Position numbers and translations under genes: made by a program. This document shows, one piece after another, positions 1 through 11,216 of a stretch of DNA of 64,000 nt. Position 1 is the stretch's first letter, and each line of letters begins with the position of its first letter. This stretch comes from Paenibacillus antri (GTDB lineage Bacteria; Bacillota; Bacilli; Paenibacillales; YIM-B00363), in contig NZ_VCIW01000002.1 of assembly GCF_005765165.1 (NCBI RefSeq), positions 310,001 to 374,000 on the forward strand, written 5' to 3'. Under the pieces are notes generated by a model. It made no database searches. It saw only the letters and a list, made by a program, of their open reading frames with translations, and was not told the DNA's origin.

Positions 1-942
1 CGGTACTTGTCCGAATATATCGGGCAGGGCCAGGTGAAGGAAAATTTGAAAATTTACATCGAAGCGGCCAAGCTTCGCCGGGAGAGCCTCGACCACGTGC
101 TGCTGTACGGGCCGCCGGGACTCGGCAAGACGACGCTGTCGAACATTATCGCCAACGAGCTCGGCGTCAATATCCGGACGACGTCGGGCCCGGCCATCGA
201 GCGGCCCGGCGATCTCGCCGCGATCCTGACGAACCTGCAGGAAGGCGACGTCCTGTTCATCGACGAGATCCACCAGCTGCACCGGACGGTCGAGGAAGTG
301 CTGTACCCGGCGATGGAGGATTTCGCGCTCGACATCATTATCGGCAAGGGACCGAGCGCCCGCTCGGTGCGACTCGATCTCCCGGCGTTCACCTTGATCG
401 GCGCGACGACGCGGGCGGGCATGCTGTCCGCGCCGCTGCGCGACCGGTTCGGCGTCGTCAGCCGGCTGGAATATTACAACGTGGAGGAGCTGACCTTCAT
501 CGTTTCCCGCGCTTCGGACATTCTCGGCGTGCAGATCGCTCCGGACGCCGCGGCCGAGATCGGCATGCGCTCCCGCGGCACGCCGCGAATCGCGAACCGG
601 CTGCTGAAGCGCGTGCGCGACGTCGCGCAGGTGAGGGGCGACGGCGTTATTACGAAGGCGCTTGCCGACACCGCGCTCCGGATGATTCGCATCGATGCGC
701 TCGGCCTCGACGAGATCGATCATAAGATGCTGAGGGCGATGATCGCGAACTTCGACGGAGGTCCGGTCGGACTCGACACGATCGCCGCGTCGATCGGCGA
801 GGAAAGCCGGACGATCGAAGACGTGTACGAGCCGTATCTGCTGCAGATCGGCTTCTTGCAGCGAACGCCGCGCGGGCGCGTCGTGACGCCGGCGGCGTAT
901 CGCCATCTCGGCTACCCGCCGAAGAAGGGGGCGGAAGGATGA
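1..942 (+). CDS. ruvB: RuvB Holliday junction branch migration ATPase (5' partial)
   Basis: Hexameric AAA+ motor that, with RuvA, drives branch migration of Holliday junctions during recombination and repair. The frame is open from base 1 (R-Y-L-S-E-Y-I-G-Q), so the start codon lies upstream of the window and about 20 residues are missing. Visible motifs are Walker [10 protein letters not shown], Walker B LFIDEIH, sensor GATTRAG and the arginine finger region PLRDRFG, followed by the winged-helix DNA-binding end ([17 protein letters not shown]). The TGA overlaps the ATG of the next gene (ATGA), so the two are translationally coupled. Family identity is clear from sequence. Confidence 0.98.
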   Translation, partial: RYLSEYIGQGQVKENLKIYIEAAKLRRESLDHVLLYGPPGLGKTTLSNIIANELGVNIRTTSGPAIERPGDLAAILTNLQEGDVLFIDEIHQLHRTVEEVLYPAMEDFALDIIIGKGPSARSVRLDLPAFTLIGATTRAGMLSAPLRDRFGVVSRLEYYNVEELTFIVSRASDILGVQIAPDAAAEIGMRSRGTPRIANRLLKRVRDVAQVRGDGVITKALADTALRMIRIDALGLDEIDHKMLRAMIANFDGGPVGLDTIAASIGEESRTIEDVYEPYLLQIGFLQRTPRGRVVTPAAYRHLGYPPKKGAEG

Positions 943-3053
943 AACCTAAGTTTTGGCTCGCGGCCGTCGTCGCGGCGGCGCTGCTCGCCGGACCGGCGCT
1001 GCCCGTCGCTCCCGCGTTCGCGGACGGCGGCGAGGCGGAAGTCCATGTCGCGCTCTATGTGAAGACGAACAATTATAACGCCTTGACCGGCGCGGTCACA
1101 TTGTCCGCGGAAGGCGGACTCGTGTTGTCGGACGCGGCCGCAGGCGTCGATTGGCTGCGCACGGCGGACGCTTCCGCGGTGCGGGCGACGACGGACGGCT
1201 ACCGCGTCGTCGTGGTCGAGACGGGCGACGCGGCGAAGGCCGCGGCGTTCGCCGCCGACGTGAAGAAGGCGGCTCAGCCGGTCGCCGTATTCGAGCGGAC
1301 GAAGGGCGGCAAGCCGCTGTACGCCGTCGAGGCGGGGCCGTACGCGACGAAGGCGGCGGCGGAAGCGGGGCGCACGGCGCTCGCGGGCAACGCCGCGGTC
1401 GCGACGCGGCTCGCCGGCGCGGCGATGACGCTGCGCGGCCCGTTCTACGCGAGGGCGAGCTCGCACGCTTCGGAGGCGGAGGCGCTTGCCGCCGCCGCGC
1501 CGCTGTGGGACGCGGGCGTCTACGCCGTGCCGGCGCTGACGAGCGTGGGCGGCGGGGCCGTCCGCTACGAGCTGTGGATCGGCGGCGCGGCGGACGACGC
1601 CGGGCTGCAGCAGGCGATCTCGGCGGCGGCCGCGGCGAAGCCGGGTCTTTCGGCGATGCCGGTCGCGCCGACAGTCCGCTACGCGCTGCTGCGCAGCGAT
1701 CGGGTCGGCGACGCCAACCTCGCGCCTGCGACGAGACACGCCGCCGTCGGCGGCGACGGCGCCAAGCTGACGGCGACCCCGGCGAAGGACGGCGGGGCGG
1801 TGCGCGTCGCGGAACGGTTCGCCAGGTCGTACCGCGGCGCGATCGACGTCTTCGCGCACAACGGCGCTCTCGCCGTCGTGAACCGCGTCGACTTGGAATC
1901 GTACGTCGCCGCCGTCGTCGGCGCGGAGCTCGACGCTTCGTGGCCGGTCGAGGCGCTGAAGGCGCAAGCGGTCGCCGCGCGGACGTACGTCTTGAAGCAA
2001 GGCTGGAAGTACGGCGTCGCGAACGTAACGGATACGACCGCCGATCAAGCGTACCGCGGCATCGAGCGGGAGTTTCCGGTCATTCTCGCCGCGGCGGAGG
2101 CGACGGCCGGCGAGCGGCTGACGCTGCCGAACGGCGCGCTGCTCGACGCGTTCTACTCGAGCAACGCCGGCGGTCGAACCGCGGATCCGGTAGAGGTATG
2201 GGGCGCCCCGATCCCGGGGCTGGCTTCGATCCCGAGCCCGGACGACGCGGCCGAGCGGAACAAGCTGATGTGGTATCGCGTCGTCCTGCCGGATCAGCGC
2301 ATCGGATATATCCGCTCCGACCTCGTCAAGCTGTCCGGCGCGACGAACGCGGCGGGCTTCCCGCTGGGCGCCGTCGCGGAGGACGCGGTCAACGTACGGA
2401 CCGCGCCGTTCGTCAACAACGACACGAATCCGTCGATCGCTTCGCTCGCCAAGGGAGCTGGCGTCACCGTCATCGACCGCGACATCGAATCCACCGCTTA
2501 TCAGTGGATCCGAGGGCCGATCGACGCCGGACGGCTGCAGCTGCAGATGAATGCGAGCGGCGTAGCGCCCGGCGTCGTCGCCGGCCTCGGGACGCCTTCC
2601 TCGATCGAAGTGACCGGGCGGGGCGCGGCCAGCGCCCGAGTGACGGAGGTCGTCATGAACGGGAAGAACATTCCGGTGACGCGTCCCGAGCAGTATCGGA
2701 CGCTGTTCGGCCTGCCCAGCAGCCGCTTCGAGGTCGAACAGACGGGCGCGGTGACCGCGCTCGGCGCGGGCGGCAAACGGACGGAGCTGTCGTCGACCGC
2801 CTCGCAGCCGCTCTCCGCGACCGGCGCGAACGGCGTCAAGAAGTCGCTGTCGGCCGAAGCGTATTTGATTTCGAACGGCGACGGTTCGGCGCGCGTGGCG
2901 ACGCGCGGCGCGGCGTTCCGCTTCCACGGCACCGGCTTCGGGCACGGCCTCGGCCTGTCCCAGTGGGGGGCGTTCGGCCTCGCCGAGATCGGGTATGACT
3001 ACAGGAAAATCTTGTTATACTACTATAAAGACGCAAGCGTGACGAAGGAATGA
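939..3053 (+). CDS. Exported SpoIID/LytB-domain protein
   Basis: Predicted secreted or cell-wall protein of 704 residues with a cleavable signal peptide (hydrophobic residues 7-28, A-F-A site). The middle (about 85-150) looks like a SPOR-type peptidoglycan-binding segment. The SpoIID/LytB domain covers about 300-430 ([11 protein letters not shown] and Q-A-V-A-A-R-T-Y) and ends in the diagnostic [11 protein letters not shown] near 680. SpoIID proteins are lytic transglycosylases of engulfment and LytB proteins enhance amidases. This one is about twice the length of classical SpoIID, so it is not called spoIID itself. It starts with ATG overlapping the ruvB stop and its own stop overlaps the queA region, so it is coexpressed with ruvB-queA-tgt. 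Confidence 0.85.
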   Translation: MKPKFWLAAVVAAALLAGPALPVAPAFADGGEAEVHVALYVKTNNYNALTGAVTLSAEGGLVLSDAAAGVDWLRTADASAVRATTDGYRVVVVETGDAAKAAAFAADVKKAAQPVAVFERTKGGKPLYAVEAGPYATKAAAEAGRTALAGNAAVATRLAGAAMTLRGPFYARASSHASEAEALAAAAPLWDAGVYAVPALTSVGGGAVRYELWIGGAADDAGLQQAISAAAAAKPGLSAMPVAPTVRYALLRSDRVGDANLAPATRHAAVGGDGAKLTATPAKDGGAVRVAERFARSYRGAIDVFAHNGALAVVNRVDLESYVAAVVGAELDASWPVEALKAQAVAARTYVLKQGWKYGVANVTDTTADQAYRGIEREFPVILAAAEATAGERLTLPNGALLDAFYSSNAGGRTADPVEVWGAPIPGLASIPSPDDAAERNKLMWYRVVLPDQRIGYIRSDLVKLSGATNAAGFPLGAVAEDAVNVRTAPFVNNDTNPSIASLAKGAGVTVIDRDIESTAYQWIRGPIDAGRLQLQMNASGVAPGVVAGLGTPSSIEVTGRGAASARVTEVVMNGKNIPVTRPEQYRTLFGLPSSRFEVEQTGAVTALGAGGKRTELSSTASQPLSATGANGVKKSLSAEAYLISNGDGSARVATRGAAFRFHGTGFGHGLGLSQWGAFGLAEIGYDYRKILLYYYKDASVTKE

Positions 3054-3058
3054 ACCCA

Positions 3059-5279
<2,221 letters not shown>

Positions 5280-5309
5280 CCCGACGACATAGAAGGAGGT
5301 ATTGTACAT

Positions 5310-5606
5310 ATGTTTTTGTTGACAGGGGATACGGCAGGTCAAGGGAATATCTTGATGTCGCTGCTCCCGTTCGTGCTCATGTTCGCCATCTTCTATTTCC
5401 TGCTCATTCGTCCGCAGCAGAAGCGGGCCAAGACGCGGAACATGATGCTCGCGAACGTGAAGAAGGGCGACAAAGTCGTAACGGTCGGCGGCATGCACGG
5501 CAAGATCGTGGAGCTGACGGACGACACGATGGTGCTGCTCGTGAACGATACGACGAGATTGACGTTCAACCGCAGCGCGATCGATACGGTCGTAACGAGC
5601 GCGTAA
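5310..5606 (+). CDS. yajC: YajC, preprotein translocase accessory subunit
   Basis: Small membrane protein of 98 residues that associates with SecDF at the Sec translocon. One transmembrane helix (about residues 14-33, L-L-P-F-V-L-M-F-A-I-F-Y-F) is followed by IRPQQKRAK and a small basic cytoplasmic domain (VKKGDKVVTVGGMHGKIVEL), which is the family signature. A strong AAGGAGGT lies 10 nt before the ATG. It ends the ruvB-queA-tgt operon and is followed by an intrinsic terminator. Confidence 0.95.
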   Translation: MFLLTGDTAGQGNILMSLLPFVLMFAIFYFLLIRPQQKRAKTRNMMLANVKKGDKVVTVGGMHGKIVELTDDTMVLLVNDTTRLTFNRSAIDTVVTSA

Positions 5607-5623
5607 GACCCATAAATTATGAA

Positions 5624-5656
5624 ACCGCCCCGAGTCGAAACTCGGGGCGGTTTTTT
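5624..5656 (+). terminator. Intrinsic terminator after yajC
   Basis: Perfect 11-bp stem ACCGCCCCGAG / CTCGGGGCGGT with a 6-nt loop, followed by a T tract. It ends the ruvB-yajC operon and lies between convergent genes. Confidence 0.93.
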
Positions 5657-5678
5657 ACGTCCTTTTCCGTATCGGCCG

Positions 5679-6071
5679 TTATCTTCTTAAATTGACCCCG
5701 ATCATGCCGCCGAGCGCGCCGGCCGCGAACGAGAGAAGCAGCAGCACGAGCGTATAGACCGTGAACGCCGCGTCGTAGCTGAGAAAGCCGACGAGGACGA
5801 CGATCGCGCTGTACAACACGCCCATCATGCCGCCGTAGTACCAGCCCTTGCGGCCCGCGCGGTTCCCCGTGATCAAGCCTCCGATAAAGAGGGAGAGGCT
5901 GTGAATGATGTACACGGACGTCTCCATCGTGCCTTCTTTCGCGCCGGTAAACTTGTAGATCGCGGACGCCACCACCGTGGCCGCCGCCATGCATGCGAGC
6001 GAAACCATCAACCCCCGGAGGACGGGGGAGCCCGCCTTCACGCCGGAAGACACGCTTTTCATCGGATTCAT
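5679..6071 (-). CDS. TIGR04086-family (YrzE-like) membrane protein
   Basis: Predicted integral membrane protein of 130 residues with four hydrophobic helices (about 18-40, 50-68, 76-98, 103-126) separated by short loops, including GNRAGRKGWYYGG between helices 2 and 3. Sequence type and position next to yajC match the YrzE/TIGR04086 family of Bacillales, whose function is not known. It is on the opposite strand and convergent with yajC, with the yajC terminator between them. An AGGTCGATGAAGA stretch before the ATG serves as a modest RBS. Confidence 0.8.
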   Translation of the reverse strand: MNPMKSVSSGVKAGSPVLRGLMVSLACMAAATVVASAIYKFTGAKEGTMETSVYIIHSLSLFIGGLITGNRAGRKGWYYGGMMGVLYSAIVVLVGFLSYDAAFTVYTLVLLLLSFAAGALGGMIGVNLRR

Positions 6072-6269
6072 TCTTCATCGACCTCCGCCAACGTTTTTTT
6101 CACGTTTCGTCCTTCGTCGAATACACCTAATACACCATATGGCCAAGCCGCCCGAAATAGACCAAGCTGCCAAAACTTACGTCGCCCGCGACTGCATGCG
6201 CCCGCGCGACGGCGGTGACAATACCCAATGCACGCTGCGCCGCAGCAGAGATTTCAAGGAGGGAGACGC

Positions 6270-6959
6270 ATGGAGGCGGTCACGATCTTTTCTCGGACGG
6301 TGTTGATCTATTTCGTCATCTACCTTGCGATCCGGATGATGGGGAAGCGGGAAATCGGAAAGCTGTCCGTCTTCGACTTGGTCATCTCGATCATGATCAC
6401 CGAGCTTGCCGTCATCGTCGTCGAAAATCCCGAGCGCCCGCTCTGGGAGGGCATCGGCCCGATGCTGCTGCTCGCGCTGCTGCAGATCGTCATCGCCTTC
6501 GTCACGCTCAAGAGTCGTCGGTTGCGTCTCCTGTTCGAAGGGAAGGCGAGCCCGATCATCTCGAACGGCAAGCTCGACCGCGACGAAATGAAGAGGCAGC
6601 GATACAGCCTGGACGACTTGATGCTGCAGCTGCGCGAAAAGAATGTGATGAATGTCGCCGACGTCGAATTCGCGGTGCTCGAGCCGACCGGGCGGCTCGC
6701 GTTGATGAAGAAGGAGGAGTACGATTCCGGCAATACCTCCGGCGAGAGGGCCGGGAAGGCTCCGCCGGACTTTCGGTTCGTCGGGCTGCCGGTTCCGCTG
6801 ATCATGGACGGGAAGGTACAGAAGGAAGGGCTCGAGAAAATCGGACAAACCCGGTTTTGGCTCAAGCGGGAGCTGGAGTCGCGCGGCGTCAAAGACGCCA
6901 AGGACGTGTTCCTCTGCACGGTCGATCATCGCGGCCGCTGGTTTATCGATAAGAAATAA
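6270..6959 (+). CDS. DUF421 membrane protein (YetF/YrbG family)
   Basis: Membrane protein of 229 residues with three N-terminal helices (about 6-26, 34-52, 60-78) and a soluble C-terminal domain of the YetF type (I-I-S-N-G-K-L, R-Y-S-L-D-D-L-M-L-Q-L-R, F-A-V-L-E-P-T-G). Family members in Bacillus occur in the spore membrane or the general membrane; no reaction is known. The start is the ATG at 6270 preceded by AAGGAGGGAGA; earlier in-frame codons lack an SD. It converges with spoVB, with only 2 nt between the stop codons and no terminator, so the two transcripts must overlap. Confidence 0.85.
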   Translation: MEAVTIFSRTVLIYFVIYLAIRMMGKREIGKLSVFDLVISIMITELAVIVVENPERPLWEGIGPMLLLALLQIVIAFVTLKSRRLRLLFEGKASPIISNGKLDRDEMKRQRYSLDDLMLQLREKNVMNVADVEFAVLEPTGRLALMKKEEYDSGNTSGERAGKAPPDFRFVGLPVPLIMDGKVQKEGLEKIGQTRFWLKRELESRGVKDAKDVFLCTVDHRGRWFIDKK

Positions 6960-6961
6960 AG

Positions 6962-8521
6962 TTATTTCCGGCGCGGAAAAGGCAGTCGTCCGACGTCGTC
7001 TTTGTCGACGAGCTTCAGCAGCACGACGAAGACGAGGTACAAGGCGACGGCGCCGACTCCGGCGGATAAAAAGCGAAGCAGCGGAGACGGATGCCATTCG
7101 CCGAGGAAGATCGCATGCGCGGCCCAGCCGGACGCTCCCGCCGCGACGGCCGTCTTCAACACGTCTCCCAGCGGAAAATAATACTTCACGAGCCGCACGA
7201 CGCTATTCCAATGCAAGATCGTAACGAGCGCGATGTTCACGTTGATCGCGGCGAGCACGCCGTAGATGCCGAATTCCGGCTGGGTCGCCAGAAGGTAGAT
7301 CAGCGTCAGCTTGATCGCCGCGCCGTAGAACGTATTGAGCAGCGCGGTGCCAGGTCGGTCCAACGCTTGCAGCGTCGCCTGCAGCGGGCCTTGGAAATAT
7401 AAGAAGACAGCCACCGGCGCCATTAGCTTGAGCATGCCGCCGACCTCGGCGTCGTTGTACAGGTAAAAGCAAATCGGCTCGGCAAGTACGTACATAAGCA
7501 CGGCGAACGGCGCGCCGCTGACGAGCGCGAGACGCAAGCTCTGATGCAGCCGCTTGTGAATTAACCTTGTGTCGCCGCGCGCGGCCGCTTCGGCGAGCGT
7601 CGGGACGAGCGACACCGATAAGGAGTACGTCAGCACGCCGGGGAGCAGCAGCACCGGAATGACCATGCCCTGCAGCGAGCCGTACTGCGTCGTCGCGGCC
7701 GCGACGGCGACGCCGGCGATGGCGAGCGCCTTGACCGTCATGACGGACTCAAGGAAATACGAAGCCGACCCGACCATGCGGCTGCCCGTCACCGGAACCG
7801 CGATGCGCAGCATCTCTTTGAAGGATGCGGCCAGCCTTCTCGGCGCTCCGGAGACGCCGATCGCCGCGGTGTGGTACGCTTTGTAAGCCGATCGAGTACG
7901 GAAATATTGATATACGATGACGGCGAGCCCGCACACTTCCCCCACGGTGACGCCGAACATCGCGCCTGCCGCGGCGAAGGCGACCCCGTAAGGCAGCAAG
8001 AAGTAGGCGAAGACGAGCATCGCGATGATGCGCGCGACCGTCTCCGCCGTCTGCGAGAGGGCCGTGGGCACCATGTTTTGCCGGCCTTGGAAGTAGCCGC
8101 GGAACACGGCCGATACGCCGACGATGAGCAGCATCGGGCTCATCGCGAGGAGCGTGTAGTAGACGCGCTCGTCGTTCAGCAGCTCCTGCGACATCCACCG
8201 GGCGCCGAGCAGGAGCGCTCCCGTGAATACGACGGCGAGCGCAACGGCTAAGGCGAGCGACAGGCGGAGCACGTCCTTGGCCTTGCGTTCGTTGCCTTCC
8301 GACTCGGCCGCGGCGACGAGCTTGGCGACGGCGAGCGGAATGCCGCCGGTGATGACCGTCAGCAGAACGACGAGCAGCGGATAGCCGAGCTGGTACAGGC
8401 CGACGCCTTCCGCGCCGACGACGCGCGGCAGCGTAATGCGGGGAACGAAGCCGAGTATGCGGTTGAGGAGTCCTGCGGCGAGCAAGATCATCGTGCCGCG
8501 GATAAAGGATTGCTTGGTCAT
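6962..8521 (-). CDS. spoVB: SpoVB-type lipid flippase, MATE/MOP superfamily
   Basis: Polytopic membrane protein of 519 residues with about 14 hydrophobic helices, beginning T-K-Q-S-F-I-R-G-T and containing the MOP-superfamily pattern near helix 1 (N-R-I-L-G-F-V-P-R-I). SpoVB in B. subtilis is a stage V sporulation protein thought to flip lipid-linked peptidoglycan precursors for spore cortex synthesis. The position between the DUF421 gene and comN is the B. subtilis arrangement. I chose the internal ATG at 8521, which matches SpoVB N-termini, over a longer frame. The upstream GGGAAAGGG is a weak SD. Several SpoVB/YkvU paralogs exist in these genomes, so the symbol rests mainly on locus. Confidence 0.88.
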   Translation of the reverse strand: MTKQSFIRGTMILLAAGLLNRILGFVPRITLPRVVGAEGVGLYQLGYPLLVVLLTVITGGIPLAVAKLVAAAESEGNERKAKDVLRLSLALAVALAVVFTGALLLGARWMSQELLNDERVYYTLLAMSPMLLIVGVSAVFRGYFQGRQNMVPTALSQTAETVARIIAMLVFAYFLLPYGVAFAAAGAMFGVTVGEVCGLAVIVYQYFRTRSAYKAYHTAAIGVSGAPRRLAASFKEMLRIAVPVTGSRMVGSASYFLESVMTVKALAIAGVAVAAATTQYGSLQGMVIPVLLLPGVLTYSLSVSLVPTLAEAAARGDTRLIHKRLHQSLRLALVSGAPFAVLMYVLAEPICFYLYNDAEVGGMLKLMAPVAVFLYFQGPLQATLQALDRPGTALLNTFYGAAIKLTLIYLLATQPEFGIYGVLAAINVNIALVTILHWNSVVRLVKYYFPLGDVLKTAVAAGASGWAAHAIFLGEWHPSPLLRFLSAGVGAVALYLVFVVLLKLVDKDDVGRLPFPRRK

Positions 8522-8646
8522 GGAAACACGCGCCCTTTCCCGATAGAAAAGCTGCCGCTTATACAAGCGTTCCTTACATGGTTATGAGGCGTGTCCCTCC
8601 GTCATGCGTCCGAATATGGACGACCCGCCCACGACGTTGCGATTTG

Positions 8647-8655
8647 TGTTATGAT
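8647..8655 (+). promoter_or_regulatory. Extended -10 element upstream of comN
   Basis: TGTTATGAT matches an extended -10 (TGnTATAAT) with one mismatch. No good -35 is visible 17 nt upstream, as expected for extended -10 promoters. Predicted start about 8662, giving a short comN leader. Confidence 0.45.
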
Positions 8656-8689
8656 AAAGGTATTCGATCCTACGGAGGGACGTTGGCGC

Positions 8690-8977
8690 ATGACCGAATG
8701 GGAGCGGGACGACGAGACCGGCGTTGAGCCGATGAGCGAGGAAGCCCTGAACGCAATGATCGAGGAGATTTGCAACAGCAAGGCGGACGAGTTCCACATG
8801 CTCGGCTACGAGAGCGTCACCGGCAAGGACGTATGGGATTGCGTCAGCTCCAAATACAAGGAATTGCCGCCATTGCATCGGCTCGTGAACGACATTATGT
8901 CGCTTCGGGCGACGGGGCTGATGAATTGGATGACGCTCAGCGTATGGAAACAAGCGGAGAGAGAGCCCCGGCCGTAG
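8690..8977 (+). CDS. comN: ComN-type post-transcriptional regulator
   Basis: Small cytoplasmic protein of 95 residues resembling B. subtilis ComN (YrzD, 98 residues), which acts on the comE transcript and interacts with DivIVA. The alpha-helical core N-A-M-I-E-E-I-C-N-S-K-A-D-E-F-H-M-L-G-Y and the D-V-W-D-C-V-S-S-K-Y motif are visible. It lies between spoVB and secD as in Bacillus. The ATG at 8690 has GGAGGG 10 nt upstream; the longer in-frame extension upstream overlaps the promoter and lacks an SD. Confidence 0.75.
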   Translation: MTEWERDDETGVEPMSEEALNAMIEEICNSKADEFHMLGYESVTGKDVWDCVSSKYKELPPLHRLVNDIMSLRATGLMNWMTLSVWKQAEREPRP

Positions 8978-8994
8978 CGCGGCCCGGGCCCGGA

Positions 8995-9018
8995 GGCGCG
9001 GCTTCGGCTGCGCCTTTT
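8995..9018 (+). terminator. Intrinsic terminator after comN
   Basis: An 8-bp stem GGCGCGGC / GCTGCGCC (one G-T pair) with a TTCG loop, followed by TTTT. It separates comN from the secD promoter. Confidence 0.75.
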
Positions 9019-9034
9019 GTCGTGTAAGGGTTTT

Positions 9035-9063
9035 TTGACTCGCTTTTTGACGGTGGGTATAAT
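9035..9063 (+). promoter_or_regulatory. Sigma-A promoter of secDF
   Basis: TTGACT, 17-bp spacer, TATAAT: five of six and six of six consensus positions. Predicted start about 9070, 34 nt before the secD ATG. Confidence 0.85.
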
Positions 9064-9103
9064 GAGACTATTGGACACAGGGAAGGGAGCAAGATAGGCT
9101 GCC

Positions 9104-10336
9104 ATGGATAAGAAACGACTTACGGCATTTATCCTGATCGTGCTCGTCACGCTCGGCGTCGTCGCGGGGACGAGCCTGCCGATCGCGCAGAGCATCAAGC
9201 TGGGGCTCGATTTGAAGGGCGGGTTCGAGATTTTATACGTCGCTTCGCCGCTGGAAGAAGGGACGGAAGTGACGAAGGACTCGCTTCGCGAGACGGCGCG
9301 CAGCCTGGAGGAGCGGGTCAATAAGCTCGGGACGACCGAGCCGGAGATCACGCCGGAAGGCGCGGACCGCATTCGCGTCAAGATCGCGGGCGTGACGAAC
9401 GAGTCGGAGGTTCGGGAAATTCTGAGCAAGCCGGCCGAATTGACGTTCCGCGGACCGGACGGCAAGAAGGAGATGCTCGGCAGCGACTTCGTTCAAGGCG
9501 GCGCGTCGGTGCAGTTCGACCAAGCCGGACAGCCGTATATTCAACTTCAAGTCAAGAACGCCGAGAAGTTTCGCCAAGTGACGGAGAAGCTGCTGGGACA
9601 ACCTCTGGCGATCTATCTCGACGAGACAGAGCTTTCCGCGCCGATCGTGCAAAGCGTGATCGCGAACGGACAAGCCTCGATTACGGGCCGCTATACGTTC
9701 AACGAGGCCAAGGAAATCGCAGACGTCATTAACTTAGGCGCTCTTCCTTTGAAATTAACGGAGAAGTACACGCAGAGCGTCGGCGCGACGCTTGGACAGC
9801 AGTCGCTGGAGCAGACGCTGCTCGCCGGCGTCGTCGGCTTGATCGTTATCCTATTATTCATGGTAGTCGTATATCGCATTCCGGGACTGCTCGCGTCGGT
9901 TTCGATCCTTGCGTTCACGTGGCTGCTGCTGCTTGCTTTCCGCTTAATGGGCGTAACCTTGACGCTTCCGGGCATCGCGGCTTTCGTTCTCGGCATCGGA
10001 ATGGCGGTCGACGCGAACATCATTACGTACGAGCGGATCAAAGACGAAATTCGAAGCGGCAAGAAAGTATCGTCGGCGCTTCGGGCGGGTTCGAAGAACA
10101 GCTTCCGTACGATTATGGATGCGAATCTGACGACGATTATCGCCGCCGCGGTTATCTTGTTCCTCGGCTCGAGCTCGGTGAAGGGCTTCGGCGTCATCCT
10201 CATCGCGAGCATCGTGGCGAGCATTATTACGAACGTCTTCTTCTCGCGCTTGCTGCTTAGCCTCCTCGTGCGGAGCAGAGCGGTCGAACATCCGAAATAT
10301 TTCGGCGTGAAGGAGGACGAAATCAGTGCGTTATAA
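9104..10336 (+). CDS. secD: SecD, protein translocase subunit
   Basis: Uses the proton motive force to help release translocated proteins from the Sec channel. The 410-residue protein has an N-terminal helix (6-26), the motif LGLDLKGGFE, a shortened extracytoplasmic P1 domain and five C-terminal helices with ALPLKLTEKYTQSVGATLG and GMAVDANIITYERIKDE. SecD and SecF are separate here, while B. subtilis has one fused SecDF; separate genes are usual in Paenibacillaceae. The frame runs 11 nt into secF. It follows its own strong promoter, with a leader that carries GGAAGGGAG. Confidence 0.96.
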   Translation: MDKKRLTAFILIVLVTLGVVAGTSLPIAQSIKLGLDLKGGFEILYVASPLEEGTEVTKDSLRETARSLEERVNKLGTTEPEITPEGADRIRVKIAGVTNESEVREILSKPAELTFRGPDGKKEMLGSDFVQGGASVQFDQAGQPYIQLQVKNAEKFRQVTEKLLGQPLAIYLDETELSAPIVQSVIANGQASITGRYTFNEAKEIADVINLGALPLKLTEKYTQSVGATLGQQSLEQTLLAGVVGLIVILLFMVVVYRIPGLLASVSILAFTWLLLLAFRLMGVTLTLPGIAAFVLGIGMAVDANIITYERIKDEIRSGKKVSSALRAGSKNSFRTIMDANLTTIIAAAVILFLGSSSVKGFGVILIASIVASIITNVFFSRLLLSLLVRSRAVEHPKYFGVKEDEISAL

Positions 10337-11216
10337 GATCCATCTGGACTTCATCAAGCACCGAAAGAAGTTTTTTATTTTCTCGATCGCGTTGACCGTC
10401 ATCGGCATTGTCATGCTTGCAGCCGCAGGGCTCAACTACGGCGTCGATTTCCGATCGGGCACGAATATGGACGTCGAAGTCGGCAAGCCGATAACGATCG
10501 AGCAAGCCGAACGCATCGTCGCCGAGGCCGGCTTCGAAGGCGTGCGTCCGACGATCGGCGGCGACGGGGACCGCGTGACGATTCGCTTCCCGGTTACGCT
10601 GACGCAGCAAGAGGTGGAGAAAGTCGAAGGCCTGTTCAAGGCCCAATTCGGCGATCAAGTATCGCGAGAAGTGAACTCCGTCGATTCGGAGCTCGCGCGC
10701 GAGCAGCTGCGGCATGCGATCATTGCCGTGTTGGTCGCAAGCATCGGCATCATCTTGTACGTGAGCATCCGGTTCGAATGGCGGTTCGCGATCGCCGGCA
10801 TCGTCGCGCTTCTCCACGACGCGTTCATCGTGATCACGATCTTCGCCATCTTCCGTTTGGAAGTGAATCTCACGTTCATCGTCGCGGTCTTGACGATTAT
10901 CGGGTATTCGATTAACGATACGATCGTCATCTTCGACCGGATCCGCGAGAACCTCCGCTTCGCGAAGCTGAAGTCGGACGGCGACCTCGCGCTCGTCGTC
11001 AACAACAGCATTTGGCAGACGTTCACCCGTTCGATCAATACCGTCGTAACGGTTCTCGTCGCCGCCGTCGCGTTGTTCATCTTCGGCAGCGAGTCGATTC
11101 GCCTGTTTTCGCTCGCGATCATCATCGGACTCGTGGCCGGCGCATATTCTTCCATAGGGATCGCGTCGCCGATTTGGTACGTATTGAAAAAAGGGAGCCT
11201 CGGGAGGTCGAAATGA
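10326..11216 (+). CDS. secF: SecF, protein translocase subunit
   Basis: Partner of SecD in the membrane. The 296-residue protein has the SecF motif N-Y-G-V-D-F-R-S-G-T near residue 37 and six helices; I-G-Y-S-I-N-D-T-I-V-I-F-D-R-I-R-E-N is the conserved helix-4/5 signature. The start is GTG at 10326 with AAGGAGG inside the end of secD, so the two overlap by 11 nt and are coupled. The TGA overlaps the next ATG. Confidence 0.96.
   Translation: MRYKIHLDFIKHRKKFFIFSIALTVIGIVMLAAAGLNYGVDFRSGTNMDVEVGKPITIEQAERIVAEAGFEGVRPTIGGDGDRVTIRFPVTLTQQEVEKVEGLFKAQFGDQVSREVNSVDSELAREQLRHAIIAVLVASIGIILYVSIRFEWRFAIAGIVALLHDAFIVITIFAIFRLEVNLTFIVAVLTIIGYSINDTIVIFDRIRENLRFAKLKSDGDLALVVNNSIWQTFTRSINTVVTVLVAAVALFIFGSESIRLFSLAIIIGLVAGAYSSIGIASPIWYVLKKGSLGRSK

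Noticed and set aside
912-2945. A 677-codon open frame on the minus strand opposite the SpoIID/LytB gene
   Set aside because: Arginine-rich translation without any family motif, caused by the GC-rich codon pattern of the real gene on the other strand. The same applies to long antisense frames opposite iscS/cymR (40273-42336) and alaS (45349-47196).
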